The notes: generated by a model not told the origin, from the sequence alone. Shown: positions 24,844-32,736, counted from the first letter of the stretch. The stretch is DNA of 35,573 nt from Armatimonadota bacterium (GCA_020846535.1 JADLDR010000016.1:1-35573); one strand, 5' to 3'. Translations and numbers: made by a program.

Positions 24844-25621
24844 GGCCTGGGGCGTCAGGCCGGTTCTCTTCCACCTCGGGGGCCTAGACGTTGCCTCTTA
24901 CGCGGTTTTCATGACCCTGGCTCTGGCCGCCGCAGCCGTCCTCTATGCGCTGGAATCCCGGCGTCAGGGCCAGAAGGAAGATGCCAGCCTCAATCTCCTG
25001 ATAGCCGCGGTCGTCGGAGGCGTCCTGGGATCCAAAATACCGGTCTGGTTAATGGCATTCGGGCAACTGAAGGCCGGTGCGATCAGCATGGAGGCCGTCC
25101 TGTCCGGCAGAACGATTCTGGGCGGGCTTGTCGGCGGCGTGCTGGCGGTGGAGATCGTCAAAAGGCGGATGGGCCTGGCCGGGCGCACCGGCAACCTGTT
25201 CGCGCCCAGCCTCGCGCTGGCCGTCTGCATCGGGCGGGTCGGCTGCTTTCTGCGCGGCTGCTGTTACGGCGTCACCACCTCTCTGCCCTGGGGCATCGAT
25301 TTCGGAGACCATCTCATGCGCCACCCGACCCAGCTTTATGAATCGCTCTTTGCGCTCGGGCTGTTCGCTTATCTCTGGCAAACCCGGCGGCGAACTCGAA
25401 CCAGAGGGCTGCTCTTTGCCCGCTTCATGCTGTCGTACGCCGCCTTTCGCTTCTTCGAGGAGTTTTTACGGGCCGGGCCGAAAGGCGCTTTCAGCCTGAC
25501 CGCTGCCCAGTGGGTTTGTGTGTTGATCGCAGGTTACTATTTCACGCTACTGCGCCATATCAGGAAAGGAGAACCCTATGGAGCTGCCACCCGATCATCA
25601 ACAGCCGCCCGAGAGAAATGA
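24836..25621 (+). CDS. Lgt-like diacylglyceryl transferase paralogue
   Basis: Protein of 261 residues with seven predicted membrane helices, from ATG 24836 (eight-base overlap with the upstream gene). Lgt features are present: LFHLGGLDVASYAVF near the start, GGLVGG (96-101), GRVGCFLRGCCYG (133-145) holding the equivalent of the essential Lgt Arg143, HPTQLYES, and FRFFEEFLR with a late arginine. The catalytic His103 of E. coli Lgt (before GGL) is replaced by Leu95, and the motif after the arginine is CF..GCCYG rather than NF..GE. It is therefore probably not the housekeeping prolipoprotein transferase but a paralogue moving a diacylglyceryl or related lipid group onto another acceptor. It belongs to the operon led by the radical SAM gene. 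Confidence 0.78.
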   Translation: MNEAWGVRPVLFHLGGLDVASYAVFMTLALAAAAVLYALESRRQGQKEDASLNLLIAAVVGGVLGSKIPVWLMAFGQLKAGAISMEAVLSGRTILGGLVGGVLAVEIVKRRMGLAGRTGNLFAPSLALAVCIGRVGCFLRGCCYGVTTSLPWGIDFGDHLMRHPTQLYESLFALGLFAYLWQTRRRTRTRGLLFARFMLSYAAFRFFEEFLRAGPKGAFSLTAAQWVCVLIAGYYFTLLRHIRKGEPYGAATRSSTAAREK

Positions 25622-25910
25622 ACTGACGACCGGCCAGAAGATAGGGCATTTTCTGGCGGGATTGTTCGGAATCTGGTTTGCCGACTTTTTGATTGTTGCG
25701 ATAGTCGGTGGGTTGAGCTCCATTGGGGACTATGCAATTCTTTTCTTTGCTGGTAGCGCCTTCATGCTTTTGTTCAATATCGCCATCATCGTTCGCCTAT
25801 ATAAAGGTCTATACCGTTTCATCGCCATCGGAATGATCGCAGGATTGATCTTGCCTGCGCTGGCATTCGGAGCCTGTTATATGGCGTTGAGTACAATGCG
25901 GTTTGAATAA
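25578..25910 (+). CDS. small integral membrane protein
   Basis: Protein of 110 residues, with AAAGGAG nine bases before ATG 25578 and a 44-base overlap with the Lgt-like gene. A polar N-terminus (PPDHQQPPERNELTT) is followed by three hydrophobic helices (about 25-50, 50-75 and 80-105). It is not a family I recognise. By position it is the last clear gene of the lipid-type operon. Confidence 0.65.
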   Translation: MELPPDHQQPPERNELTTGQKIGHFLAGLFGIWFADFLIVAIVGGLSSIGDYAILFFAGSAFMLLFNIAIIVRLYKGLYRFIAIGMIAGLILPALAFGACYMALSTMRFE

Positions 25911-25919
25911 TCTTGCGGC

Positions 25920-26072
25920 CTGAACGGAGAAATCGGAATCCTCGCCGCTCTGGTTGCGCCGTTTCTCATCTTGGGAGCCTGCGCCATCGCATTTTCCCGG
26001 TTTGTCCGAACCCCCTCCTTGCAGGAAAAATCAGCCACCGAAATCAACAATCTCTATGATGAACACCGATAA
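25920..26072 (+). other. possible small membrane ORF without normal start
   Basis: In the same frame and directly behind the stop of the previous gene there is an open stretch reading NGEIGILAALVAPFLILG, then ACAIAFSRFVRT and a polar tail ending LYDEHR at TAA 26070-26072. It looks like one membrane helix plus a cytoplasmic tail. The only starts are CTG 25920 or a TTG inside the helix, so it may be a remnant of a gene or a read-through extension. It overlaps the hypE start by 17 bases. Confidence 0.35.
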
Positions 26073-27075
26073 AGACCTTATCCTCCTGGGCCACGGCGGG
26101 GGCGGGCAGTTGATGCAGGAGATGATCGCCCGGCTCTTCCGCCCGGCTTTCGACAATCCGGCCCTTCTGACCGGAGACGACAGCGCCGTTCTGGAAGTGC
26201 CCGCCGGACGGGTCGCTTTCACCACGGACAGCTTTGTGGTGACGCCTCTCTTCTTCCCAGGCGGCGATATCGGGCGGCTGGCCGTCTGCGGCACGGTGAA
26301 CGACCTGTCAACCTCCGGGGCTGTCCCCCTGGCGATGACCGCCGCCTTTATTCTGGAGGAAGGGTTACCCCGCGCCTCCCTGGAGAGAGCAGTGGTCTCC
26401 ATGCAAAAGGCGGCAGCGGAGGCGGGCGTTCCCATCGTCACAGGCGACACCAAAGTGGTGCCCCGGGGCGGAGCGGACGGCATGTTCATCAACACTGCGG
26501 GTATCGGGGTCATACCGGAAGGGGTTTTCATCTCCGGCCAGAACGCCAGGCCGGGCGATGTCGTCTTCATCAACGGAACTATCGGAGATCATGGCATGGC
26601 AATCCTGGCCCGGCGCGAGGGACTCCCCTTTAGAACCTCCATCGAAAGCGATGCGGCCCCTTTAGCGGGGCTGGTTCAGGCCCTGATCGCCGGAGGGGTC
26701 GTTCCGCACGCCTTGCGCGATCCGACCCGCGGGGGGCTGGCCGCCGCCCTCAACGAAATTGCCCGCCAGTCCGGGGTGGGAATCGGACTGGACGAACCTG
26801 CGCTGCCCTTCAAGGAATCTGTCCGGACAGCCTGCGAGCTTCTCGGGATGGATGCGCTGCACCTGGCAAACGAGGGAAAAATGGTTATAATAGTGGCCCC
26901 CGAGGATGCAGGCCACACGGAAGCGATCCTGCAAAGGCACCCCTACAGCAAAGAGTGCGCCCGGATCGGGCAGATTGTAGAAGACCCGGCCCGGCGGGTC
27001 TATATCCGAACGGCTTACGGCAGTTCGCGGCTGCTGGATGTTCCCCTTGCCGATCCTCTGCCGCGGATATGCTGA
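26056..27075 (+). CDS. hypE: hydrogenase maturation protein HypE
   Basis: Protein of 339 residues (first of two adjacent ATG codons). HypE dehydrates the thiocarbamate on its C-terminal cysteine, made by HypF, to thiocyanate, which supplies the CN ligands of the iron in [NiFe] hydrogenases. The glycine-rich start (LILLGHGGGGQLMQ), LTGDDSAVLEV, TDSFVVTPLFFPGGDIGRLAVCGTVNDL, VTGDTKVV and LRDPTRGGLAAALNEIA match the AIR-synthase-like ATP-grasp fold of the family. The protein ends ...PLPRIC with the required terminal Cys. SelD is excluded by this ending. No hypA-D, hypF or hydrogenase subunit is in the window, so it is separated from partners or is at the edge of a cluster broken by rearrangement. 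Confidence 0.95.
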   Translation: MMNTDKDLILLGHGGGGQLMQEMIARLFRPAFDNPALLTGDDSAVLEVPAGRVAFTTDSFVVTPLFFPGGDIGRLAVCGTVNDLSTSGAVPLAMTAAFILEEGLPRASLERAVVSMQKAAAEAGVPIVTGDTKVVPRGGADGMFINTAGIGVIPEGVFISGQNARPGDVVFINGTIGDHGMAILARREGLPFRTSIESDAAPLAGLVQALIAGGVVPHALRDPTRGGLAAALNEIARQSGVGIGLDEPALPFKESVRTACELLGMDALHLANEGKMVIIVAPEDAGHTEAILQRHPYSKECARIGQIVEDPARRVYIRTAYGSSRLLDVPLADPLPRIC

Positions 27076-27240
27076 GACATAGGCAGCTTTTGCACGGGGT
27101 ATCGATGCATCAAGGCGATTTTTCAGGCTGCCGGAAGGAAAACGAGGCCCCTGCACCGTATGTTGAATGTATGAAGGAGGAGCGAAGGATTTTCCTTGAA
27201 TTTCTACATCGGAGATAGTTCGGCTCTCGCTGAGGCACAA

Positions 27241-27268
27241 AAATAGGGCGCCTGATTTTCAGGCGCCC
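27241..27268 (-). terminator. terminator of zinc-ribbon gene
   Basis: A perfect 10-bp stem (GGGCGCCTGA 27246-27255 with TCAGGCGCCC 27259-27268) encloses a 3-base loop. On the minus strand it is followed by TATTTTTGTG. It lies 11 bases after the stop codon at 27280. Confidence 0.85.
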
Positions 27269-27279
27269 GGGCAGGGCTG

Positions 27280-27507
27280 TTATCGCTTAAGCAGTTCGTC
27301 CAGAACGTTGTAGCTGATCTCGTCCCAGAAGCTTTTTTCGACTGGGCGAGGCGGAAGCCCTGCTGACTTCTGCTTGTATTGCTCCCAACTTTCTGCCTGG
27401 CTCGCATCCCGGCACCGCTGACAGAGGAAGGCTATCCGGGCACCGGCCAGCCATTGAGGGATGTTCTGCACCGGCGATTGGCAGCGTGTGCAGAGTATCT
27501 GGGCCAT
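27280..27507 (-). CDS. small zinc-ribbon protein
   Basis: Protein of 75 residues from the second ATG (27507), because the AGGAGG site touches the first ATG (27513) but lies about eight bases before the second. Two CxxC pairs (ILCTRCQSP and FLCQRCRDA, about 22 residues apart) form a treble-clef or zinc-ribbon-like finger. The C-terminal half is helical (SFWDEISYNVLDELLKR). No family name is recognised. It is divergent from the response-regulator gene and ends at a strong terminator. Confidence 0.7.
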   Translation of the reverse strand: MAQILCTRCQSPVQNIPQWLAGARIAFLCQRCRDASQAESWEQYKQKSAGLPPRPVEKSFWDEISYNVLDELLKR

Positions 27508-27623
27508 AGGCATCCCTCCTTATGACCTGGTTTGTATATACTCTGGTTATTCCACTTTTGCCGCTGTTTTGATATGGTTATTTCCGTGACGGGCAAAAGC
27601 CGCGCAATCGCAAGGGGGCCTTC

Positions 27624-28655
27624 GTGAACGAGACTTTGCCGGACAAGTCGGAAATCCGGATCATGGTAGTCGATGACGATCTCATCTACGCCGAGATGAT
27701 CACGACTGCCCTGAAGATGGAGAACTACCAGATTGTCGAAGTGCATTCCGGGGCCGAAGCATTGCAAGCGGCGACGGCGAACCAGCTCGATCTGGTGCTG
27801 CTCGATGTCACCATGCCTGGTCTGACAGGTTATCAGGTCTGCCGCTCCCTGCGCGAAAACGAGACGACTCGCTTCGCCCCCATCATTATGGTTACCGGCC
27901 TGACAGAGACGGAAGATAAGGTCGCAGGGCTGGAGGCGGGCGCGGACGATTTCCTGACCAAACCTGCCAACCTGGCAGAGCTTCTGGCCCGCGTCCGGTC
28001 TCTGCTCAGGATCCGTTTCTTGATGAAAAAGCAGCGCGAGAACGACCTGGTGCAGGCGGACCTGCGCCGGAAACTGGAGATCGAGCAGGTGCAGCTCGAA
28101 GAGGAGACCAAGCGCCGGCAGTTTTACAAGGATGTGATTTACGCCGTCACCAGTGGCAAGCTGATCCTCCTTGAACCGGACGAAATCGATAAGCTTTACG
28201 AATCCAACGATACCGTTTCCAATATGATGATTTCCGAAAGGCAGGATCCCGGGCGGGCGCGTCAGATGGTGGAAGAGATCGCCCGGCAATCCGGTATGGA
28301 GGACGACCGGGTGAGCGATCTGGTGGTCGGCGTCTCGGAGGCCACCACCAATGTGCTGAATCATGCGGGCCGGGGCAGGATAGAAGCGCAGCGGCGTTCC
28401 GACCGGCTTCAAATATGGATCCGGGACAACGGGCCGGGCATCGCGTTCCCGGACTTCCCCAAAGCCGTGCTGATGCGCGGATTTTCCACCCGCTTCTCAC
28501 TGGGGCTGGGCTATACGATGCTTCTCAATCTGGTGGACCGCATATACCTTTCCACCGGCCCATCCGGGACGACGGTGGTACTCGAAAAGACCCTTCTCAC
28601 CCCTGACTACGAACCGAGCCTGGTCGCTCTCCTGTCCGCCTGGCCCGATCTTTGA
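27624..28655 (+). CDS. response regulator fused to RsbW-like HATPase
   Basis: Protein of 343 residues from GTG 27624 (AGGGGG upstream). Residues 10-130 are a receiver domain: MVVDDDLIY, phosphoacceptor Asp61 in [16 protein letters not shown] and the DDFLTKPAN lysine. Residues about 135-175 are a charged coiled coil. Residues about 195-330 are a HATPase of the anti-sigma/RsbW kind ([50 protein letters not shown]). No dimerisation/phosphoacceptor histidine domain is present, so it is not a normal sensor kinase. The likely scheme is that phosphorylation of the receiver controls a serine-kinase or binding activity of the ATPase domain on a STAS or sigma-factor partner. No such partner is encoded nearby. 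The next gene starts one base after its stop. Confidence 0.88.
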   Translation: MNETLPDKSEIRIMVVDDDLIYAEMITTALKMENYQIVEVHSGAEALQAATANQLDLVLLDVTMPGLTGYQVCRSLRENETTRFAPIIMVTGLTETEDKVAGLEAGADDFLTKPANLAELLARVRSLLRIRFLMKKQRENDLVQADLRRKLEIEQVQLEEETKRRQFYKDVIYAVTSGKLILLEPDEIDKLYESNDTVSNMMISERQDPGRARQMVEEIARQSGMEDDRVSDLVVGVSEATTNVLNHAGRGRIEAQRRSDRLQIWIRDNGPGIAFPDFPKAVLMRGFSTRFSLGLGYTMLLNLVDRIYLSTGPSGTTVVLEKTLLTPDYEPSLVALLSAWPDL

Positions 28656-28656
28656 G

Positions 28657-29715
28657 ATGCAGCCCCGGATCGAAGAGATCACCTACCCCAGTTCCATCGA
28701 TCCACTGCCCCGTCTGGAGGCCGCGGTCGCTTATCCCCTCGGAGCGGAAAACCTTCCCCTCGTGCTTCTGATGCATCCGGACATGCCCGGAACCCGCGCC
28801 GAACTGCTGCCTGACATCGAGCGCCTGGCCCGGCAGGGGCTGTTCGCCGCCGCCGTCAGCCTGCGGGGGCGCGACGGCTCGGACGGCCAGCCCGATGTTA
28901 ACGGGCGGGAAGCCTTCGATATTTACGATGCCGTCCTCCACCTCCGGCGGCGGTACGCGCCCATCGTTTCCCCCGACCGGGCGCACGGCATCGGCTACAG
29001 CTCCGGCGGGGCGAATGTGTTGGCCTGCGCCCTGCGCTTCCCCGACTTCCTCGTCAGCGTCCACGCCTTCTTTCCCCCGACCGACTGGCGGGCCTTTCTG
29101 GAAACCATGGACAGAGAGCGATTCGCCGCCACGCTCGGTAAGGAGGGTATAGAGGAAAGGCTGGCCGCCATCCGTTCCTTTATCGGAGGCAGCCCGGAGG
29201 AAGCGCCGGAACGCTATCGGGCCAGAAACCTCCTTCGGGCGGTCGGCAACAACCGGCAGATCCCCATCCAGCTTTTTCACGATGCGGAAGACCGATTCAC
29301 CCTGCCCTTTCTTTCCGAAAGCTACCTGGCTCGCGCCTGGGAGCTGAGCATGGCGAACGTCTCCCTTTTCCTGAGCCGCCGGGGCGACCGAGAGCGGTAT
29401 CTGCACGCCCGCCCCTCGGCCTGGAAGGGTCTTGTAGAGGCGGAGCGCCACTTCATTCCGCAGATATTGCAGCGCGTTTGGCCTGCGCCCGTTCTCCCAC
29501 CCGAAGGCGCGCTGACGGTCTTGGGCTATCTGAAAACGAAACGCTTTGAAATCTGGCTGGGCGAGGGAACCAAAAGCACAGCGGAGGTAGCCTACCGGCT
29601 GAAGAAGGATACGGCGGAGTTCTCTTTCCGCCCGGCGGAGGGCGGCGAGGCGCTTTCACATTACCCGCGAATCGGTGTCAATTTCATTGATGATTCCGCT
29701 CGAAATGTGGAATAA
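28657..29715 (+). CDS. alpha/beta-hydrolase family protein
   Basis: Protein of 352 residues beginning one base after the upstream stop codon, so probably coupled. The early beta-strand and oxyanion region are seen (LPLVLLMHPDMPG), followed by RGRDGSDGQPDVNG and the nucleophile elbow GIGYSSGGANVLAC (Ser in GYSSG). FHDAEDRF and a late His (RHFIP) are candidates for the acid and base. The layout resembles prolyl-oligopeptidase/dienelactone-hydrolase relatives, with a C-terminal extension of about 80 residues whose beta segments (VLGYLKTKRFEIWLGEGTK) do not fit the fold. There is no signal peptide. Its place between two regulator genes suggests a function under their control, but no substrate can be named. 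Confidence 0.75.
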   Translation: MQPRIEEITYPSSIDPLPRLEAAVAYPLGAENLPLVLLMHPDMPGTRAELLPDIERLARQGLFAAAVSLRGRDGSDGQPDVNGREAFDIYDAVLHLRRRYAPIVSPDRAHGIGYSSGGANVLACALRFPDFLVSVHAFFPPTDWRAFLETMDRERFAATLGKEGIEERLAAIRSFIGGSPEEAPERYRARNLLRAVGNNRQIPIQLFHDAEDRFTLPFLSESYLARAWELSMANVSLFLSRRGDRERYLHARPSAWKGLVEAERHFIPQILQRVWPAPVLPPEGALTVLGYLKTKRFEIWLGEGTKSTAEVAYRLKKDTAEFSFRPAEGGEALSHYPRIGVNFIDDSARNVE

Positions 29716-29766
29716 CCCTATATTCGGATTTCAGAAGGCTGCCAAGAATACGAGGGGGAGAGGTGG

Positions 29767-30129
29767 ATGATTCGTGTTTTAATTGCCGACGACAACCCTA
29801 ATGAGCGCAAAGAGCTGAAGTATCTTTTGCTCTCCCGGTCGTTCTCGGTGGTGGACGCTGTGGTGACAGGGCGGGAGGCGGTCGAAAAATACAAGGAGAC
29901 GAAGCCCGATGTGACCATCCTTGATGTCACTATGCCGGGCATAGACGCCTGCTCTGTGATCCGGGAACTCCAGTTCCTCGATTACGAGGCCAAAGTGATG
30001 GTATGCGGCAGCCGAGGCCAGCGCAGCCTGATTGTGGAGGCCCTGGGCGCGGGGGCCTCCCATTTTATCCTCAAACCCTACCATGAAGATACCGTCGTCC
30101 GCACAGTGAGAATGTGCATCGGATCGTAA
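29767..30129 (+). CDS. CheY-like single-domain response regulator
   Basis: Protein of 120 residues, receiver domain only. Acidic pair in VLIADDN (8-9), phosphoacceptor Asp53 in TILDVTMPG, a serine at the Thr/Ser switch position (MVCGSRG) and lysine in HFILKPYH. GAGGGGGAGAGG is a strong ribosome site. It may relay phosphate to, or compete with, the receiver of the HATPase fusion 1.1 kb upstream. No kinase is in the window. Confidence 0.9.
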   Translation: MIRVLIADDNPNERKELKYLLLSRSFSVVDAVVTGREAVEKYKETKPDVTILDVTMPGIDACSVIRELQFLDYEAKVMVCGSRGQRSLIVEALGAGASHFILKPYHEDTVVRTVRMCIGS

Positions 30130-30147
30130 AGTAGTCCCTAATTAGGA

Positions 30148-30780
30148 TTACCGTATTATCCGCATCCGGCTCAGAGGCCAGAAGATCAGCATGGCTTTGC
30201 CCAGAACCCGGTCTCTGTCCAGCATACCCCATTCGTGGCTGTCATTGCTGTTGTTCCGGTTGTCGCCCATCACGAAGAGCTTGCCGGGAGGGACTTTTGC
30301 AGGGCCGAACGGGTAGACCGGCTCTTCGAGAATGTACGGCTCGGTGAGAGGCTTGCCGTTTCTGTAGGTCTTGCCCTCTTCCACCTTGATCTCATCGCCG
30401 GGCAGCCCGATGAGCCGCTTGATGAAGGGCTTCTCGTCCGCGGAGACTTCTTTCGGGGATTTGAAAACCACCACATCACCGTGTTTCGGTTCGCTGAAGC
30501 GGTAGATAAATTTGTTGACAAGGATGTGGTCGTCTTCGAGGAGGGTTGGGTGCATGGAGCCGGAGGGGATGTAAAACGCCTGAACGATAAAAGGCCGGAT
30601 GATCAGAAAGACCAGGACAATAGCGATCAGCGCCGATTCCACAAACTCTCCGGCAGACGAGGCGGCCCCTTCCGGGATCGTCTGCGCCCGCCCCAGATAG
30701 ACGATGCCGATCCTCAGCGCCGCCAGGCCGAGAACCAGCACGATCACCCACTCGATACTGATGTTGGCTAGCCATTCCAT
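30148..30780 (-). CDS. lepB: signal peptidase I
   Basis: Protein of 210 residues; AAAGGAG precedes the ATG. It cleaves signal peptides of exported proteins on the outer face of the membrane. The first 65 residues contain two membrane helices (about 10-30 and 48-68). The catalytic Ser75 is in QAFYIPSGSMHPTL and the general-base Lys121 in KPFIKRLIGLPGD; the late motif VMGDNRNNSNDSHEWG is typical. It runs convergently toward the CheY-like gene. As a housekeeping enzyme it would process the exported proteins encoded around it. Confidence 0.96.
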   Translation of the reverse strand: MEWLANISIEWVIVLVLGLAALRIGIVYLGRAQTIPEGAASSAGEFVESALIAIVLVFLIIRPFIVQAFYIPSGSMHPTLLEDDHILVNKFIYRFSEPKHGDVVVFKSPKEVSADEKPFIKRLIGLPGDEIKVEEGKTYRNGKPLTEPYILEEPVYPFGPAKVPPGKLFVMGDNRNNSNDSHEWGMLDRDRVLGKAMLIFWPLSRMRIIR

Positions 30781-30834
30781 GAATGGTCAGAACTCCTTTC
30801 GCACCGCCAGCCAGTTGCTATCAATATAACCCAC

Positions 30835-30859
30835 AGGGGCAGACCGCATGTCCGCCCCT
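30835..30859. repeat. intergenic inverted repeat, family B copy 3
   Basis: AGGGGCAGAC and GTCCGCCCCT enclose CGCAT, with one mismatched pair. Related to the GGGGCAGAC stem at 20912-20936. It lies between lepB and the SIS gene. Confidence 0.6.
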
Positions 30860-30871
30860 GCTCCTGTCAGG

Positions 30872-31609
30872 TCAAAGGTAATAAATTCGGTCCTTATATT
30901 CGTCCAGCATCCGGCGGTTGTATTCGTCGCCACCGTCCAGGTTGCCGCTCATATAGATCGGGGGAGCGACGCCGCGCTCCGATAGGTCGGCGACCGCCTG
31001 AACGATCATGGCGTCCAGGAGGGCGACCGAGGCCAGCGTGGAAACCGGGCCGACCTTCTGCGCGACGCCGGGAATCTCCAGGAGGGCGTCTCCGGCGTCG
31101 GCCTCGTTATCGAGAACCAGGTCGGCGATCTCGAAGAGGCGCTTGCCGCTCCTGTGCCGGGAGGACACCGAACCGGAATAGGGCATGGAGGTGATGGCGA
31201 TGACTGTCATGCCGCGCTCTTTGGCTTCCAGGGCCATCTCCACCGGAACGGCGTTCCGCCCGGATGTAGAAAAAAGCAGCAGGACATCACCCTCTTTGGC
31301 GGGAGTGCCGTCCAGGACGATCTTTGCCAGGCCCTCCATCCGCTCGATCTGGGAAGTCTGGAGAACGGGCCGGTAGTCCAGGGTCAGCCCCGGCGCAAAG
31401 ATGGCGTTGACCAGCATCAGCCCCCCGGCTCGGTAGTAGATTTCCTGGGTCATGATGGAAGCATGGGAGCAGCCGAATGCGAACAGGCTGTGGCCGTTCT
31501 CGATGGCATCGGCCAGCAGTTTCGCCCCTTCATGAACCTTGCCCATCTGGGTTTCCCTTACCCGCTGAAGATGGGCCAGCATCCTGTCGTAATAACGCTC
31601 TGCGTACAT
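30872..31609 (-). CDS. SIS-domain sugar isomerase-like protein
   Basis: Protein of 245 residues. The SIS (sugar isomerase) fold is shown by SLFAFGCSHASIMTQEIYYRAGG, DVLLLFSTSGRNAVPVEMALEAKERG and VIAITSMPYS, with the phosphosugar-binding STSGRN motif. Similar proteins are the UPF0309/YbbI-like phosphosugar group. It starts four bases behind the kinase gene, with AGAGGA for translation. The likely role is the second step, acting on a phosphorylated amino sugar such as GlcNAc-6-P or MurNAc-6-P. The lactyl-ether lyase signature of MurQ is not certain, so the exact reaction is open. Confidence 0.85.
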   Translation of the reverse strand: MYAERYYDRMLAHLQRVRETQMGKVHEGAKLLADAIENGHSLFAFGCSHASIMTQEIYYRAGGLMLVNAIFAPGLTLDYRPVLQTSQIERMEGLAKIVLDGTPAKEGDVLLLFSTSGRNAVPVEMALEAKERGMTVIAITSMPYSGSVSSRHRSGKRLFEIADLVLDNEADAGDALLEIPGVAQKVGPVSTLASVALLDAMIVQAVADLSERGVAPPIYMSGNLDGGDEYNRRMLDEYKDRIYYL

Positions 31610-31613
31610 GAGA

Positions 31614-32591
31614 TCAATCCTCTCGTGATGAGTTATTCCCTGCTTCCAGGTTGTGAATCACATGCTTTTCCAGGGAAACGCCGATGACGCGCAGAGCCTC
31701 CAGCGCCGCTCCCCCCACCGGCTCCAGTCGAGCGAACGACCAGAAGGCTTCCGGGGCGATCCTGTGGATATGCGCCATCGCCGTCCGGCGGACGATCCCG
31801 AGCGGGGCGTCCCCCCGGAAGACGCCGCCGATCCCGCTGACCGGGAAGCGTTCGCTCTCCCAGCCCATTTTGCGGATCACGCCGCAGGCGGAGCGCCCGT
31901 ACTCCCGGCCTGCTTTCTCCAGGGTCAAAACGGCGACCTCATCGCCCTCCGAGGCGGCCTGAAAGACCAGGGGGCACAGGGACCCGATCACCGGGCGCGG
32001 CATCGAGCCGTCATAGGCTTTCAGAACCAGGCGGCTCATATCGCCGATGCCCAGATGATCCAGGATGCGGCGAGTCAGCGCGGTGGGCGGGAGCATCCCG
32101 TCCTCGGACCGGCAGATGGCTTTCAGGGCGTGCCAGGCGATATAGTAGCCGCTGCCTTCGTCGCCCAGGAGCGGCCCCCATCCCCCGCAGTGTCCGGTCC
32201 GGCCCGCCCTGTCCCGGGCATGCGCCCAGGAGCCGGTCCCGCCCAGCAGCGCCAGGCCCGGCTCATCCATCAGAGCTGCCTTGAAGCAAATATCGATTTC
32301 GGCGCGGGGATGTACCGGCACATCGCCGAGATACGAGCGGACAGCCCCGGCGACCGCCCTCCGGTCGCCCAGGGTGGCCGTCACCACGGCGGCGATATGA
32401 GGCCGGAGGCCGTCGCGGCCTGTCAGGATACCGGCCAGCGCGGTTTTGACCGATGCCTCGATCTCCTCAAGCGAGTTGTCCAGGCTGCTGACCGGCCCGC
32501 CCCGGCCCGTGCCGAGGATGCGCCCCTCCTCATCCGCAAGGGCGCTGATGACCTTGGTGCCGCCTCCTTCGAGGCCGATGACATAGCGCAT
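31614..32591 (-). CDS. BadF/NagK-type amino-sugar kinase
   Basis: Protein of 325 residues in the ASKHA fold. The phosphate-1 motif GLEGGGTKV has Glu where most members have Asp; further family text is TATLGDRR, ALLGGTGSWAHARD, GGWGPLLGDEGSGYYIA and the final GGVFRG. N-acetylglucosamine kinases and MurNAc kinases are the best-known members, phosphorylating amino sugars released from cell wall or chitin. Paired with a SIS protein it forms a two-gene salvage unit. The promoter at 32707-32736 is overlaid by a palindrome. The leader is about 108 bases long and I see no Shine-Dalgarno site before ATG 32591. Confidence 0.85.
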   Translation of the reverse strand: MRYVIGLEGGGTKVISALADEEGRILGTGRGGPVSSLDNSLEEIEASVKTALAGILTGRDGLRPHIAAVVTATLGDRRAVAGAVRSYLGDVPVHPRAEIDICFKAALMDEPGLALLGGTGSWAHARDRAGRTGHCGGWGPLLGDEGSGYYIAWHALKAICRSEDGMLPPTALTRRILDHLGIGDMSRLVLKAYDGSMPRPVIGSLCPLVFQAASEGDEVAVLTLEKAGREYGRSACGVIRKMGWESERFPVSGIGGVFRGDAPLGIVRRTAMAHIHRIAPEAFWSFARLEPVGGAALEALRVIGVSLEKHVIHNLEAGNNSSRED

Positions 32592-32706
32592 CAGCCGCCG
32601 CCCGGCGAGGCAGCGCCCGCCATCGAAACTATCGGTCCCAAACCCAAGGAAACCAACCCGACATCCTTCCTGAAAGGCGTTCTTCCGGACACCCTGTTCC
32701 AGTGTA

Positions 32707-32736
32707 AGTATAGCACTTCCTTTTTTCGGTTGTCAA
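32707..32736 (-). promoter_or_regulatory. promoter of kinase-SIS operon
   Basis: On the minus strand: TTGACA (32736-32731), 18-bp spacer, TATACT (32712-32707). Transcription should start near 32700. The -35 box lies in the centre of the palindrome 32724-32742. Confidence 0.8.

Noticed and set aside
26056..27075. SelD as an alternative for the hypE gene
   Set aside because: The protein ends PRIC, the HypE thiocarbamate tail, and lacks the N-terminal Cys/Sec motif of SelD; it therefore does not support selenium use for the UGA at 20405.
27176..27246. 16-codon reading (TTG start, MNFYIGDSSALAEAQ) behind hypE with GGAGG upstream
   Set aside because: Too short and with a weak start; may be a gene remnant but nothing supports expression.
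30131..30150. CCTAATTAGG palindrome between the convergent CheY and lepB genes
   Set aside because: A 10-base palindrome without loop or T-run is not enough for a terminator or binding site call.
32629..32664. 11-codon minus-strand reading with three Trp codons in the leader of the kinase gene
   Set aside because: It could resemble a trp attenuator peptide, but the operon is not tryptophan-related, the ribosome site touches the start codon, and no alternative hairpins were found.
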